From assembly GCA_015178975.1 (NCBI GenBank), contig WHVD01000025.1, positions 186,001 to 250,000 of the forward strand: a stretch of DNA of 64,000 nucleotides, given 5' to 3'. Both the position numbers and the translations under genes were made by a program. This document shows positions 47,601 to 61,000 of the stretch, piece after piece (the first letter of the stretch is position 1; each line of letters begins with the position of its first letter). Source of the DNA: Hysterangium stoloniferum. Lineage: Eukaryota > Basidiomycota > Agaricomycetes > Hysterangiales > Hysterangiaceae. The notes under the pieces were generated by a model. It was given only the letters and a program-made list of their open reading frames with translations, made no database searches and was not told the origin of the DNA.

Positions 47601-49929
47601 TAAGGTGTCAGGTGTGCGTGATTGGCCCACTCCTACCAGTCGGAAGGAGGTACAAGCCTTCCTTGGATTTACCAACTTCTACAGGCGATTCATAGCAGAT
47701 TTCTCCCCACCATGCGCGACCACTGTTTGACCTCACAAAAAAGGAAACAACTTGGAGGTGGACTGTGGCTGAGGACAATGATTTCCTTCTCCTCAAGGAT
47801 CTGGTTACAAATGCACCAATCCTGACAATGCCTGATGATTAAAAACCTTTTCGAGTTGAAGCTGACTCATCAGACTATGCCACTGGAGCAGTCCTCTCAC
47901 AACAGCTGGATGATGGAAAGTGGCATCCTGTTGCCTTCTACTCAAAAAGCCTGTCAGCTGTTGAATGCAATTATGAGATCCATGACAAAGAAATGCTTGC
48001 AGTGATTCGTGCCTTTGATGAATGGAGACATTTCCTAGAGGGTGCACGACACTCAGTTGAGGTATGGACTGACCACAAAAATCTTGAGTACTTCATGTCT
48101 TCAAAAAAGCTAAATCGAAGACAGGCTAGATGGTCCCTGTTCCTGGCACGTTTTGATTTCCAACTGCACCACCGGCCAGGACGCTCTATGGGCAAAACTG
48201 ATGCGCTCTCTCGTCGGCCTGACCATGGTTCTGGTTCTGGTGACAACTCGGATATCACCCTACTTAAACCAGAGTTTTTTGCAATTCGAGCTATGGAGGG
48301 TGTGTCAATACATGGGCCAGAATGTGAATTCCTCACTGCTATTCGCCAAGGAAATGAGAAGGGTGAGCAGGAGGAAGCAGTGATCAAGGCAGTGAAGGAA
48401 CTCCGAATATCTGGTGGCCGATCTATCAGATTAATACAATGGTCAGAAGAGGATGGACTGGTGTTGTATTGGGGTAAGATATATGTACCAACAGACCCAG
48501 AACTGAGGCGTAGGATTGTGGAACAGCACCATGACTCTTGGGTTGCTGGCCATGCAGGACAATGGAAAACTTTAGAGCTAGTGAGTCGCAATTTCTGGTG
48601 GCCAGGAATGTCACGATACATAGGGCAGTATGTCAAGACATGTGACACATGTACGCGCACCAAGTTCCAGTGTCGGATGCCAATTGGTGAATTACACCCA
48701 AACACCACACCAGAAGATCGATGGGATACAACCAGTGTTGACTTCATAGTGGATCTACCTGAATCCCAAGGGTATGATTCGGTCATGGTAATTGTAGATC
48801 TCATGACAAAGCGTGGACACTTCCTCCCCACACATAAGACCATTGACTCTATTGGTGCAGCTCGGATCTTTTTCAAGGATGTATGGAAGCATCATGGACT
48901 TCCACAGCAAGTTATCTCAGATAGTGGATCACAGTTTGCAAGCCAGTTCACTCGGGAACTATACCGACTCCTTGGGATTCAACCAGTCTATTCCACAGCA
49001 TACCACCCTCAGACTGATGGGCAGACTGAACGAGTCAACCAAGAGCTTGAGACATATCTGAGGATATTTGTAAATCAGCGCCAATCAGACTGGGTTGACC
49101 TTCTCCCACTTGCAGAATTCCAGTACAACAACCATATCCATGCATCTACACAACAGACACCATTCATGCTAGACTGTGGACGTCATCCACGAATGGGCTT
49201 TGAACCAGACCTTCGGTCCAACAAGGTGGAATCAGCAAATGATTTTCGAGATCGGATGGCTGACACTCTTGAAGAGGCAAAAGCAGCACTGGCTAAAGCA
49301 AAGGATGAGATGACAAAATACTACAATCGTCGGAGAACCCCAGCACCAAGCTTCAAGACAGGAGACCAAGTTTTCCTGGATGCCAGCGATATTCAAATGG
49401 CCCAACCATCAAAGAAACTGTCACACCTTCGACTAGGGCCATTCAAGGTACTTGAACAGGTCTCACCAATTGCCTATAGGTTGGAACTGCCCAAATCAAT
49501 GAATAGACTCCACCCAGTCTTTAATGTGGTGAAACTGACACCAAAAATTGAGGATCCAATCATTGGCCGCCATTCTAAGCCTCCACCAGATCCAATAGTA
49601 GTGGAAGGAGAGGTGGAGTATGAGGTTGAGAAGGTGTTGGATAGTAGATGGAGGTATGGGTGGATTGAATACCTCATAAAATGGCAAGGTTTTGGTGTGG
49701 AACATAATAGTTGGGAACCAGGACATAGGGTATTTGCCCCTGCCTTGACAGCGGATTTCCACACACAACATCCAGAGGCAGTAACAATTCAAGGCCCCAT
49801 TCAAGGATCAAGGCAACCTCAGAACACCATAGCACGAGTAAACCAGATTCCAGGGTTTTGAGAGGTTAAGCCTGGACTTTATTGGCAGCGACAGTATGTC
49901 GGGATGCCATACCTTAAAAGGGGGGGTGA

Positions 49930-50230
49930 TGTCAGGGGACAACCTTAAGTTCCTCAAATTCACTTTTGACTTGTCAGAGTCTAGTCTCATAAGTCCAGGG
50001 TAAAGGTACCTTGTTTTTATCACATTTTCAAACTCTGCTACACTTTAGTTAGTCACACGCTAGCCGAGGGTTCCTTAGACTTTTCTCTTCGGATTCCCTC
50101 TGCTAGGTAAGTAGTACTGCAATTTGTATGTATATAACTAGATAGATATAAACTAACTTCGGATTCCCCCTGCTAGTGCCCCAACTCTGTCTTAGTGCGA
50201 GTCAGTGCGGTCTAGAGAGTCGCCCTTACA
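49930..50230 (+). repeat. 3' LTR of the chromovirus (301 bp)
   Basis: Starts TGTCAGGGGACAACC and ends GTCGCCCTTACA. A purine-rich run (aaaagggggggtga) lies directly upstream at about 49916-49929, as expected for the polypurine tract. Confidence 0.95.
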
Positions 50231-50644
50231 CACATTTTACCTCGCAACCATGACTTACCCAGACACCTGTTAGTGTCCTGTAAGTTGTGATTGGGGTATT
50301 GTCTCAACCGTCACAGATGGGCTTTAACTATCTACACAATCAGAGTTTCGAACTGTATCAGTCGAAACTCCATCTATATCTCAATCTGCGCGGACTACAT
50401 CCATGCTACTCTATTATTCGACTCTCTCGTTACTCTCTTGTACACTCAAGCAGTCAATTCCCTTTATTCATTTTAGCTCTCTACTCTACTTTAGATAGCT
50501 ATTTTCACTCAACTGTATTGAACTAAGTAGTCAATACCAGTTCGGTCTGTATTAGACTTAGACAGTCAATACATCTCCGTGTCGTACCTAAATGGTCAAT
50601 ATTCTTTGTATATAGAATGGTTAGAACTTCCACCACTCTTCACA

Positions 50645-52900
50645 CTGGGGAAGTTGGAAACATTGACATCAAAATAGGTTGTGTGCCTTCTTTCAACAGG
50701 ACATTGACTTTGACGTCTACTTGTCCTAAACGCCCATCTACTCCAAAGGCTTGGACATTCTTAGTCAATACCGACTCCAGGTGGGAGGAAACGTCAGCAG
50801 GAATGTCAGGTCCTAAGTTAACCAACTTATGTACATAGGTCCTCCACCCAAAATGTTTCCATGGTGGCAACCTCTGACATTTTAGGGCCTGCTAGGTTGA
50901 AATCGTCTGCGAGTTCCCATTCTGGGGGCTGTCCAGAAGGTCAAGGATTAAGGACATGCTCCTCTTCTATTCTTGATAGGCTCTCTACGAGGTGAGTGAT
51001 ATTGGTTGCCGTTGACTGCATTGATGCCTTCTCAGTTGAAGATCTAGGTGTCTGAGCCCATTCATTCGCGTCATGAATTAATCCAACAGTTTCCCCTCAT
51101 CTAATGATTCTTGGTGTCAGAGAGGGGTTAGCGAGAGGTATTGCAGCATGTTCCCTAGAGATAGCCATGGTAGGAGTGGCTAGTATACTTCCATCGTCAT
51201 TCTGCAGGACAACTCCCTCAACTATCCATTGGTCACCAATAAGATCTCCAACAAAAATTGGGACTAGTCGAGCTGATTCCAGCTCTATAGTACAATCCTG
51301 TAGGACCTGTGCGACTCTTTCAGTACGCACCCCTTTGTCCAGTTTGGAAGTCAATTCAGGTGAGTCATTGGCTAGTTCCTCAAAGGGGATCTTGCTAATT
51401 GAGAAGGCTAAAGGCTGCGGCTCTTTGGAGGAACTGGTTGGGATAGACCCTGCCCTCCCCGGCAGAATCAATCTAGAGCCCAACGGCTGGTCTCGTAGTG
51501 TCCCGATCTCATAGTTCACGTGAAAGTCCTCTCCAAGAAGAATCGGAACAGTCATGCCTTGGACAACGTACATTTTGGCGGTAAATTTAAGGAGCATACC
51601 AGTGTCATCTTCGAGGTAAATAGGGATATTGACGTATCCTAAGACCTTAGCATTACTGGTAAGCTGTACGAGGTGAAATTTAAGTCCTTGCTTGAGCTTG
51701 GGGTGGTCCTCTAGTTCCTTATAGAAATCCTCTGAAATTAAGGAAAGATCAGCTCCGGCGTCCAGTCTGATTTTAATAGGATTAGAGGCTTCTGCGCTCC
51801 CTACACGTCCATAGACATGTAATGCCGAGATCCCAATACTGGAGTATCCACCCAGGGGATCCCTTCTGTGGTAAATGATGGTCGAATCCTCTTTCATAAG
51901 CTGACTGGATCAAGGGTATTGGACCCTGGGTCTTTTACTTTCCTTTCTTGCAGCCAGTTTGACATTCCTCCTGACACGTCTACCATTAGGTGCTTCGGGT
52001 GTAGCGTTCAGAACAACGTCATCTGCTTCAGAGTCTGATTCTCCACAAGGAATTAGGTCGGGTAACTGCCCTGGGTTGAAGGGGAAGTTCTCCTCCTCCG
52101 ATCCCTCTAACTCAGAGGGGTCTTCTATAACGTAGGTCTGACTTATTTCTTTAGATCAGTTTGCAAATACTTCCTCATCGATGATTTCCTCAATGGTAGA
52201 ACGTTCAGATCACAATAAGGCTCCTGTCTCAATCAGACCTTTCCAGTTCTGACGATGAGTGTCCAGCCAGTCTCCTTTCTCAAGGAAATCACAGTCTGAT
52301 ATAGAAATATAGACTTGTGATGCTTCATTCTCATTTGGAGATGAACTTGCATCTAAAGCAACATCGTCCTCTGATTGAGGAAGGTAGACAGAAATGAAAA
52401 TTGATTCCTCATCAACGTTATGTACTTGTCCCTGTATACTTAATCCATAAACCATTTTGTAAGCTCTCTGATCCTCCATCTCCTTGGTCGGGTTCTGGGC
52501 AGAGCATTTGTTAATAGAGACATAGTGTGACATCCTACCAGCATGAGGGCAGTCAATCTTAAAATGCTCTAAACTCCTGCAAATCCAGCACTCCTTCAGG
52601 GGTTTAGCAACACTTTTCTTGTCACTTCATTCAAAAAAGAACTTGCGATGTTTCTTACCCTGTTTCATGTTGGATCTCCTAGGGATGGTTTTATCTTCTC
52701 CTTCGCTGAGAAGGACGTGGCCTCGATTAGTGGGGTCGATTCCTCTAGAGTGCTCTTCCTCATGCCAGGGATCCGACTCTTCCTGTTCAGTGATCATGAC
52801 TCTGGGCTTCTGAGGAAAGCACCAACAGCAGGTCATCTTCCTCGAGGTATCTACCAACCTTAACATTTATTTGAATAATTTCTCAACTGAATGGGGATTA
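50645..52900 (-). mobile_element. Ty3/gypsy-type fragment (gag zinc knuckle, protease, start of RT)
   Basis: On the minus strand a CCHC knuckle ECWICRSLEHFKIDC lies near 52555-52596. A retropepsin domain lies at 51097-51897 with the active-site loop DAGADLSLIS. Downstream, at about 50645-50870, is the N-terminal flank of reverse transcriptase (AFGVDGRLGQVDVKVNVLL). The rest is absent: the sequence stops at the LTR-A border at 50644. The family differs from the nested chromovirus. It is broken, with several breaks. Confidence 0.8.
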
Positions 52901-53478
52901 TTTTTCAAGGCGGTCCTCCCAGTTGCATCAATTTTCTCAGGGTCAGGGAAACCACCCTCATTATCTTGAAGAGTCAAGCCCCAACAGTTATACTGAACAG
53001 AGTGGCAGGTGCGCAATACTTCAAATATTCTGCTAATTTTTGAATTTATAATTATACTTCTAGTATCCCTGGGTCATCTAAAGCACATCGTTACCCAGGG
53101 TCCCAGTAAGATATTCATCTGAAGAATATGGCATTAGTTAAATATGGGAATAGGACTCAATATCACCGTCAGATATAGGTCATCGCTTCTTCTCAAACTA
53201 TTCGCTATTCTGAATGTCTTTATTTTTCAAATGCACTGCTAGAGAATACTCACCCAAATATGTGGTCGCTGGTTGCTACCTCTCTGAGACTCCTCGACTG
53301 TCCTTTAAAGAGTCTGCACAAATCCGATGAAACTTCATACGTTTTCTTGTACGAACAATTTGTATGCAAAACAATTCTGGTGCTTGATTTACTGATTACT
53401 TGTGATCACGTACCCACGATGTTAGCCGCAAACTTCAACTCAGGCCGTCGCAATTCTCATATCAAGTCATAATTTTGT
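52901..53478. other. Spacer, no gene seen
   Basis: AT-rich, without a recognisable coding region or transposon end. A short open frame at 53260-53472 has no family character. Confidence 0.4.
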
Positions 53479-54559
53479 AAACTCAGACACTGTTTACCCC
53501 GCAACCACGACTTACCCAGACACTGTGAGAGGTATGGTGAAATACACTCAGGAAATATAGTCGGATGAGCTCTTACTATATTCCCTTTATTATTTCTATT
53601 TTCTCTCTATTTTATTATACATCTATAATTAGTTCGACGACCTATGTATGCGGTACATCAACTCTTGTGGGCGCATACATGCCAGACTTATGTATTCTAG
53701 CACACGTAGTTAGAACTCAGACACTTTTACACCGCAACCACGACTTACCCAGACACCTGTTAGTGTCCTGTAAGTTGTGATTGGTGTATCATCTTGACCA
53801 TCACAGATGGGCTTTAGCTATCTACTCAATCAGAATTTCGAACTGTACCAGTCGAAACTCAATCCTTATCTCAACCCGCGTGGACTACATCCACGCTACT
53901 CTATTATTCGACTCTCTAGTTACTCTACTTTACACTCGAGCAGTCGTCCAGAATTGCACTTAACAGTTGATTCTACTTATTCATTCTAGCTCTCTACTTT
54001 ACTCTAGATAGCTACTTCTCTCTACCGTATTGAACTAAGTAGTCAATACATGTCCAGTCTGTATTAGACTTAGACAGTCAATACATCTTAGTGTCGTACC
54101 TAAATGGTCGATATTCTTCATATATAGAACAGTTAGAACTCCCACCACTCTTCACAGACACCCATTAGTGTCCTGTAAGTTGTGATTGGGGTATTGTCTC
54201 GACTGTCACATATGGGCTTTCTATCTACGCAATCAGAGTTTCGAACTGTACCAGTCGAAACTCCATCTATATCTCAATCTGCATGGACTACATCCACGCT
54301 ACTCTATTATTCGACTCTCTCGTTACTCTCTTCTACACTCAAGCAGTCATTTGGAATCGTACTTAACAGTCAATTCCCTTTATTAGTTTTAGCTCTATAC
54401 TCTACTTTAGATAGCTATTCCACTCAACCATATTGAACTAAGTAGTCAATACCCATTCGGTCTGTATTAGACTTCGACAGTCAATACATCTTCATGTCGT
54501 ATGTAAATGGTTGATATTCTTCAGATATAGAACGGTTAGAACTTCCACCACTCTTCACA
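53479..54559 (+). repeat. LTR, family A, 5'-truncated, hosting another LTR-A
   Basis: Starts inside the LTR (actcagacactgtttacccc) and resumes after the nested copy at 54157, ending CCACCACTCTTCACA at 54559. Directly behind it lies tggtgatccgagcc (54561 onward), a TGG-starting stretch suited to be a tRNA primer-binding site. This is therefore probably the 5' LTR of the gag-like element that follows. Confidence 0.8.
53524..54156 (+). repeat. Solo LTR, family A (633 bp), TSD GACAC, nested in LTR-A
   Basis: TGTGAGAGGTATGGTG ... CCACCACTCTTCACA, with gacac on both sides (53519-53523 and 54157-54161). It inserted into an older member of its own family in the same orientation. Confidence 0.93.
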
Positions 54560-55244
54560 GTGGTGATCCGAGCCAGATCACTCTTTCCCTATGAAGAAAA
54601 TGTTACTCTATGACTATTAATTTCTAAGCATGTAAATGACCACTGGCAAGAACCAAACACTGAAATCTTCAATGACCCCAAGTAGTTCAAAACCTTGTCA
54701 AAGACCTGCTAGTCTGGAACCACCCCGTAACGTCACCATGAGGAAGTCTTCATTGACTTTTCAAAGACCAGTTCTCCTGCTGGGAATTCCCCCAGAGCAG
54801 CAGCTGGACCGTCAACAGATACTCCCCTGATCCACATAAGGAGCATCCATCAACCGGGCAGTTGAGCACTCCTGGAGCTAATGTCGAGCCTACCCGTGCA
54901 CTCGAACCTGTTCTCTCGTTCCCACCAAGGCAGGTCATCCTCAAGCAGTTCTTTGGGGGTCATATGGTTTACACTGAGCCTATCAATTTGAAATGGGACA
55001 TGTACTATGCCGATCAAATCTCCACAGATCAGATTACTCCTTTTGTGGAGGAGTACAATATGGATTACCCTTCTTTACCGGTACTGTAGCAGTCTGGTAT
55101 TAAAAGGATAGAATGGATGGGGATTGGGGCACATAATAGTGACCCTAGTGGACAAATAGACCACCACTCAGACACAGACACAGACTGGGTACCAGAAGTA
55201 ACCGCACTCAGATGACCACATACTGGACAGAGTCACAGACATGG

Positions 55245-56189
55245 TGTTACGACCATGTTGTAGCCGTGTCGCAATCCAACGGTCCCCAAGAATACTACCA
55301 TCTATCAATGTTCCAAGTTATTGATCAAGTAATCATTTCAGCAACCTTTGGAACACTGACACTGATGTATACCTTCACGGTGATCAAACTGCATTTACGC
55401 CCCTGTCAAAATATACTCCTACCATCTGGTTATGCTTTGATACATCCCCTTTCATTATGATGATCTGTTTTACTCTATGTTTCACATATGCCCATATATA
55501 CTTGTAGCCCGTGGACTATTCCCTTTTCTCGTAATCCCACTCTTGGCTAAATCTCAGCTTCTGATCTTATCGTAACCTTCCAGTTTTTAGTCAAGTTTAT
55601 TTGTCAATTGAGTTTCTGCTCTTCCCTTAGTTAGTAGTTTCTAGACGCCGACAACTCGTATATAAACCTGCTGTAAATGGAGTTATTAGACAATCAGAAT
55701 ATTGACTTAGATTGACTTAGATGCCCCTCTAATTTCCGACTCCATTATCTATTCACAACCATCACATTCCGACTCCATCTAGTTTACGATTCAACCTACA
55801 TTTATGACTTCAACCTCTAATCTCCAACTCTCACAGTCTCCGACTCTCACAGTCTCCGACTCTCACAGTCTCCGACTCTCACAGTCTCCGACTCTCACAG
55901 TCTCCGACTCTCACAGTCTCCGACTCTCACAGTCTCCGACTCTCACAGTCTCCGACTCTCACAGTCTCCGACTCTTGGTCTCTGACCCCTCAGCCCAACC
56001 CTCGACTTATCCTTCGGTTTCCAATTGGTAGTTTACTGAGAGGTTTACTTGACAGGACTAGTTTCTGCCCATCCTAAATTTAAGGACACCCGATGGTAAC
56101 TTGCGAGGGTGCAGCACATAAGCTGAAGCCAAGTCCTTCCATTCGGTCCCCGTCGGTCTACCGACATCCATCAGTTTCTGCTCTTAACA
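55245..56189 (+). repeat. Solo LTR, family C (945 bp), TSD CATGG
   Basis: TGTTACGACCATGTTGTAG ... CTGCTCTTAACA, flanked by catgg at 55240-55244 and 56190-56194. Shared strings with the copies at 18826-19771 and 2632-3079 (inverted) include ctgaagccaagtcc. It inserted into the gag-like region of the family A element. Confidence 0.92.
55829..55974. repeat. 16-bp tandem array inside LTR-C, 9 units
   Basis: Nine units of tctcacagtctccgac with no visible differences. It lies at the place where the LTR-C at 18826 carries a 21-bp array. Confidence 0.9.
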
Positions 56190-56968
56190 CATGGATAGGG
56201 ACTATTATGGATACATGTGGGTACTTAGGGTTCTGAACCACAAATTCCAACATCTGGTTAGGTCGTTATCAGGCCATCTTATTGGCGCAGGACTTATTCA
56301 TGCAACCAGGAACCCTTGAGGATCTGACCTGCTCAATTCCTGAATGGTCGAGTGAGGTTACTTCCATTATGGAAGGGGGAAGGACAATTTTCAAGCAGGA
56401 AGTGTTCTCTTTATTCCTCGAAGCACTCCGTGCACACGATAATGTGTTACAAATCCTTCATGTCCTACTCGGTGGGGATCACATTGTGCCCAAGGTTGAC
56501 TACCAGTATATGTACATCCAAATGTTGGAGGAATCTCTTAACGGAGTCACATGAAATGCATCGTTCGCATACTTCACTCTAAGGGGTCAGTTGAAGCGAA
56601 ATCAGAGGAGACTCGATAAAATGGTTTTGGAAGTGTTTTACCCTTATAATAACTCGATTCAAGTGCCCGATTTGCCCATCTCCATGACTAGTTCATTTGT
56701 TCGCAACCTAAATGGGTCTCCTGATACTTGTTTCCTCCATTCACTCAATTGTCTTGTTATTTTACAAGACTTCCCATTGGATATGAAGATGCAAGTTGCA
56801 GGTCATCTTCAGGAAAAAGGGATTGAAGTGTGCAATCCTTTCCATCAGCCTCAGCCGTGTCGGCCTTTGAATACGATTGAAATCGAGAGAGAAATCATGA
56901 CAGAACGGCCCTGCACCCCATCAGGAGGTTCATTGCTCTCGTGTCGCATTCAAATGAATTCTGGATAA

Positions 56969-57342
56969 TCCTAACTTCGGTGATGAACAACCCACGACTA
57001 GGAATTGATCAGTCACCAACAGGGGTCGACCGTCCTTCTCTACTGCATTCACTGAGGGTATAGCTGGTCAGGTTGCTGGTCGAGGATCGCTGAGTCCAGA
57101 CGATCCCCACCATTCCCTGCCGATCTCCTCTAATCCTTTTCTGAGTATATACATAATCTGTAAGAGTCGAGTCATGTACATGCATGTGACCACCCACATT
57201 CACCCACATCGATAACCTGGGATAACCCCCACATGATCTGTTAACCCCTGTGAGTAAAAATACAAATAAACAAATCACAACAAAGTGTGATCTCTGTGAC
57301 ACAATGTGTCAATATCACAGTCAGGACACATCACACACCCTG
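56969..57342. other. Spacer before the LTR-B, no gene
   Basis: A mixed stretch; a tgtgtc/gacaca-rich patch at 57280-57340 has short inverted repeats (gtgacacaatgtgtcaatatcac). It may be the upstream part or an end of the MULE-like element that continues after the LTR-B. Confidence 0.35.
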
Positions 57343-58006
57343 TGTGAAGGATAGGTCACATAGGAGGCATGACTAAAGGCTTTAAGCCTTAGACCTTAAG
57401 CCACTTTATAATGTTATTATTTCCTTTCTGTTTTATATTTTTATTTCTCTCTTTATCACTCATAAATACACTTTTATTAGTTCGAGAGTCCATGTATGCT
57501 TGTGGGCGCTCTCGCCCACAAGAAGTATGTGTATGTCACAGTAGTAGTCACACGATAAAACTCAGACACCTTTCAACCCCGACAACCATCACCTGCACAC
57601 GCAAGTACTGGTTCGGGGTCTTGTCTAAAACAAACCTCTACTCTATTTCTCTTCATAGAATTACAGTAACTACACTTTGCACTGAAACAGTCGAAGTCAG
57701 TTACTATTATTCAACTCGACTTCAAGCTCTTGCCTAGCACGGTAAGAATATCCATCGTAACTCACTTTCTTAGGATACTCTATCTCTTCCGCGCTATATA
57801 TACCTTCTCTTATCTACTTGGTCATCAACCCAGCTAGCTACACAATCGAATCGTACTGTAAGGTCGATCCGCCCTTGTAATTATCTACCGATCGTACCTT
57901 AAAGGTCGATTGTAATCTACATCTTAACTACTAGTCAATTGTATTTCGTACTATCGTTAGTCGATAACAATCGTACATTGAGTGGTAAACTACTCGACCC
58001 TTTACA
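57343..58006 (+). repeat. Solo LTR, family B (664 bp), TSD CCCTG
   Basis: TGTGAAGGATAGGTCACATAG ... GACCCTTTACA with ccctg at 57338-57342 and 58007-58011. It sits 28 bp upstream of the start codon of the MULE-like gene, so it replaced or displaced that promoter. Confidence 0.93.
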
Positions 58007-58034
58007 CCCTGCTTCCTGCTTCCATTCTCAACTG

Positions 58035-61000
58035 ATGTCTTCTGGTATCATTGAAGCATCTGGCGACTTTCTTTCCAACAAGAATGCTATAAATTGGGTG
58101 AATGCTGAAAATTTCCAGCATTTCGTAGTCGAATGGCTCCAGGTTCCCACACCGTGTACTCCACAGATCATCGAGTCTTCAACATCTGCAAGTGCACTTC
58201 CATTGAGACAGTATAAACAACAGCGGGGATCATCAACATCTTCTGAGCATTCAGTGGTGATAGCCAGTAAACTTCATATTCCCTCCAGATGTTCTTTGCT
58301 AATTTTCATGAGATAAACGACTGCGGAGAGTATCTATATCTTCTGAATATCCTCCTCCAATCACCTGGGTGACCCCAAGTAAGCTTTATATTTTCTCAGT
58401 TAGCTCCATTTTTGCTAATATTCGTTAGATAAATCTACTGGCACACCAGCCAAAAAGCATGCCCGGTATTCCAAACATCAAGTGATGACTGATGCTGGCT
58501 GGATACAGATCACACGCCAACAATGGGTCAAGCAGCTGGTTGAACTGACAGAAATTCCTACGACCTGGCCAATTCCTATGGAAGGTGAATCCATAGGATA
58601 TATTCTTGATCTGACCAACAGCACCTTCAAATTTATTGATTCCAATGGTAATCCACTCTCCATGGCAGCTATTATTAAGAACAAGGTATGTTCATTCTCA
58701 TTCTTGATTTTAATATCTTATTATTAATATTTATATGTAAGTGCGTTGATGGTTGGGGTGATGGAAGTGGTGGAACCAAAGACGCTGGCCCTGTCATCTT
58801 CCCCCTTGGCAAGATCAAAACTCAACGAGCTATTCATGTTTGCCGTGGCCATTTTATGTGCTCACGTGTGGATTCATCCTTATTCTTCAAGTATGAGCAC
58901 TATAGTGACGATTTCAAGACCTTTGAGGAGATCCACAATGCACAGATGACCAATAATGCAGCTGAAGCAGATTTGGTTATTGGTGTGGCTGCAGCGTAAG
59001 TCCTTCTTATCTTTATATTCACTTCATTAACTTTAATGAGATTTGTTTAAGTTTTTATAATAGTGTTGCATTCTGAACATGTAAATTCAATGACGGAAAA
59101 TGTAAGGGGCAGCCAATCATCCAGACTTTTGAACGTGTAAGTTTAAGATTCTTTTTTATTTATACATTTCAACAGTGCTGTTCTTTAGATGACAGCATTT
59201 GGCAAGGATCAATTCATTGGATGCTCAGCAAGGCAACCTGCCGAAGATAAACATGCCCACATTTTTTTCTCAATCCCACTCCATGTCTCCCAGTCCACAT
59301 TAAATGATATTTTTACTACCCAGGGTTCCACATCTCGGGATACTGAAAAGTACACAGGTCCATGCTATTATACCATCCCACCAACTGTTGGCTTGAAACA
59401 GGAGAAATGCCGTAAGTCTCAGTTCATTATTATACATATACACATATATTGTTAATTTATTATCTAGCCCACATACATTTTGAAAACGGCAAATTACTTA
59501 ATGGCCTCATCACCCAGCATCAGTGCCCTGCTCAGATTATAATATATACCCCAATTGATCATTCCATTTGAAAAGCTGTCATCATAACCACACCTGGACT
59601 CCCCCACAATCATCCCCCTTATGCATTGCAAAACTAACATTTGAGGCAACTGAACTCTACGTGGAGGCAATTGAGACGGTTGGGCTTCTTGGTTCAACAG
59701 TGGGACAGATTGATCGAGGTCAGTGGTTCTTTCCTTTTACTTGCCTTTTTATTGAGCATTATCATTATTAATGCTGTAGCTCCGACCACAAAAGCTCTGC
59801 TTGCATCACAAAAGGCCACTGACAGCAAGGCCACCAGCAGTCTCACATGACACCGAGTCAAACAGCGCATTCTCAGTGGGATGAAACAAAAGCAATATCC
59901 TGAGGGAAAGGATATAGCAGGTATGAGTTTTTTTAATTCATTCTCATCTCATTCTGACATTTAATATACCAGGTGTAAAGCACATGTATGAAAATATTGA
60001 GTTGAAACGGCCTGTGCAGGAGTGATACATCCAATCCATGCATAGTGAATTATGTAATGACGGTAATGATCAGATTGACATTGTTGTAACAATGCTCCCT
60101 GATCTTGCAGAGCTTGTCCACAATGTCACCTCTACTCAGCATGATACTACATACAAGCACATATTTGGAGCATTCAATGAGTGGGAGATTGTGATATGGC
60201 ATCCATATTTGTGCCGCCATGAGTCCACTTATTCTTTAATCCTTATTTTTATTGAACTTCGTCGTTACTCAGGTGTAGCAATAGGACGCATCTACTGCAA
60301 TCGTGAAACTCGACAGGCCTACCATTTAATTTGGACAGAATGGTTCAAGGCCATTGAGCGTGTCACTAACAAAAGCGTCGAATTCAAAGCCCTTCACAAG
60401 GAAGGCAAACATGCTATCTTCATGGTGGACAGTTCTGCTCCACAAATGCAAGGCCTTGGTGACTTCTTGTTAACTCAAAATGATCCCTTGGTCAGCAGGA
60501 TTGCGACAAAGGATCCACAAATTATAGTTCAGTATTGTAGTCGCATTTGCAACATACATTGCCAACGGTACATCTTTACTTTTCTTGTGACTTTGGTCTA
60601 ATTGGCTTTCTAGCGGGTTTGAGCCTCTAAAGGCAGTTTGTTCACATGAAGATTACAACCACATTGCTCACTTTCAATATATCACGACACAGGAGAAGAT
60701 GGATGAATTTACAGCTTGGTGCTTGGGGCATGAACAACCGAAAGTCCAAGGTATTTACTTTTTCTAAAACACTTACACCGTTATTACTTATTTTGGTTCT
60801 GCAGACTGGTGGCGGAACAAGCTTGCATATCCATGGTACATCCCTGCACTGTGCCGCCATTTTTCAAAAGTTCCATCAGCTGACTGGGATCTCAGACCAA
60901 CCAACACAAATCTTAACCAACAGTCACATCAAGCAACAAATCGTGCCACAGGTGTCCACATCCCACTTGCAGAGGCAATTGACAGGTGAGTTACATGAAT

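Larger units (their letters stand above)
44346..50230 (+). mobile_element. Ty3/gypsy chromodomain element (chromovirus), family F, near full length, TSD CACAT
   Basis: A 5885-bp element with 301-bp LTRs and cacat at 44341-44345 and 50231-50235. Parts in order: capsid/gag at about 44830-45930 with zinc knuckle CFECRQPGHFSRDC; protease around 46220-46480 (DCGATGLFID); reverse transcriptase at about 46900-47700 (YLDDILIF); RNase H at about 47850-48200; integrase at about 48400-49300 (TSVDFIVDLPES, ISDSGSQF); and a C-terminal chromodomain at about 49600-49740 (WRYGWIEYLIKWQGFG...NSWEPG). The chromodomain places it with the chromoviruses, which tend to insert in heterochromatin. It is broken, with roughly four or five breaks. 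The two LTRs differ at about 6 of 301 positions (near 2%), so it is fairly young. Confidence 0.95.
44142..50644 (+). repeat. LTR, family A, split by a nested Ty3 chromovirus
   Basis: The 5' part (44142-44345) and the 3' part (50231-50644) together form one LTR-A of about 613 bp. The break carries the TSD cacat. The LTR runs TGTGAGAGGTACGGTG ... CCACCACTCTTCACA. Outer flanks (cgtgt and ctggg) do not match. The right side abuts another retro-element fragment (50645 onward). Confidence 0.9.
54560..56968 (+). mobile_element. Gag-like region of a family A element, split by an LTR-C
   Basis: Behind the LTR-A and a possible primer-binding site, coding stretches begin near 54636. The segment from about 54862 (LSFPPRQVILKQFFGGHMVYTEPINLKW) is homologous to the minus-strand protein at 15274-16665. 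The part after the LTR-C (about 56282-56560; LEDLTCSIPEWSSEVTSIM, then DNVLQILHVLLGGDHIVP) matches its continuation. No protease or polymerase domain follows. It is a broken fossil with several breaks. Confidence 0.65.

Noticed and set aside
55804-56031. Serine-rich frame with SQSPTLTV-type repeats
   Set aside because: Produced by the 16-bp array inside another LTR-C.
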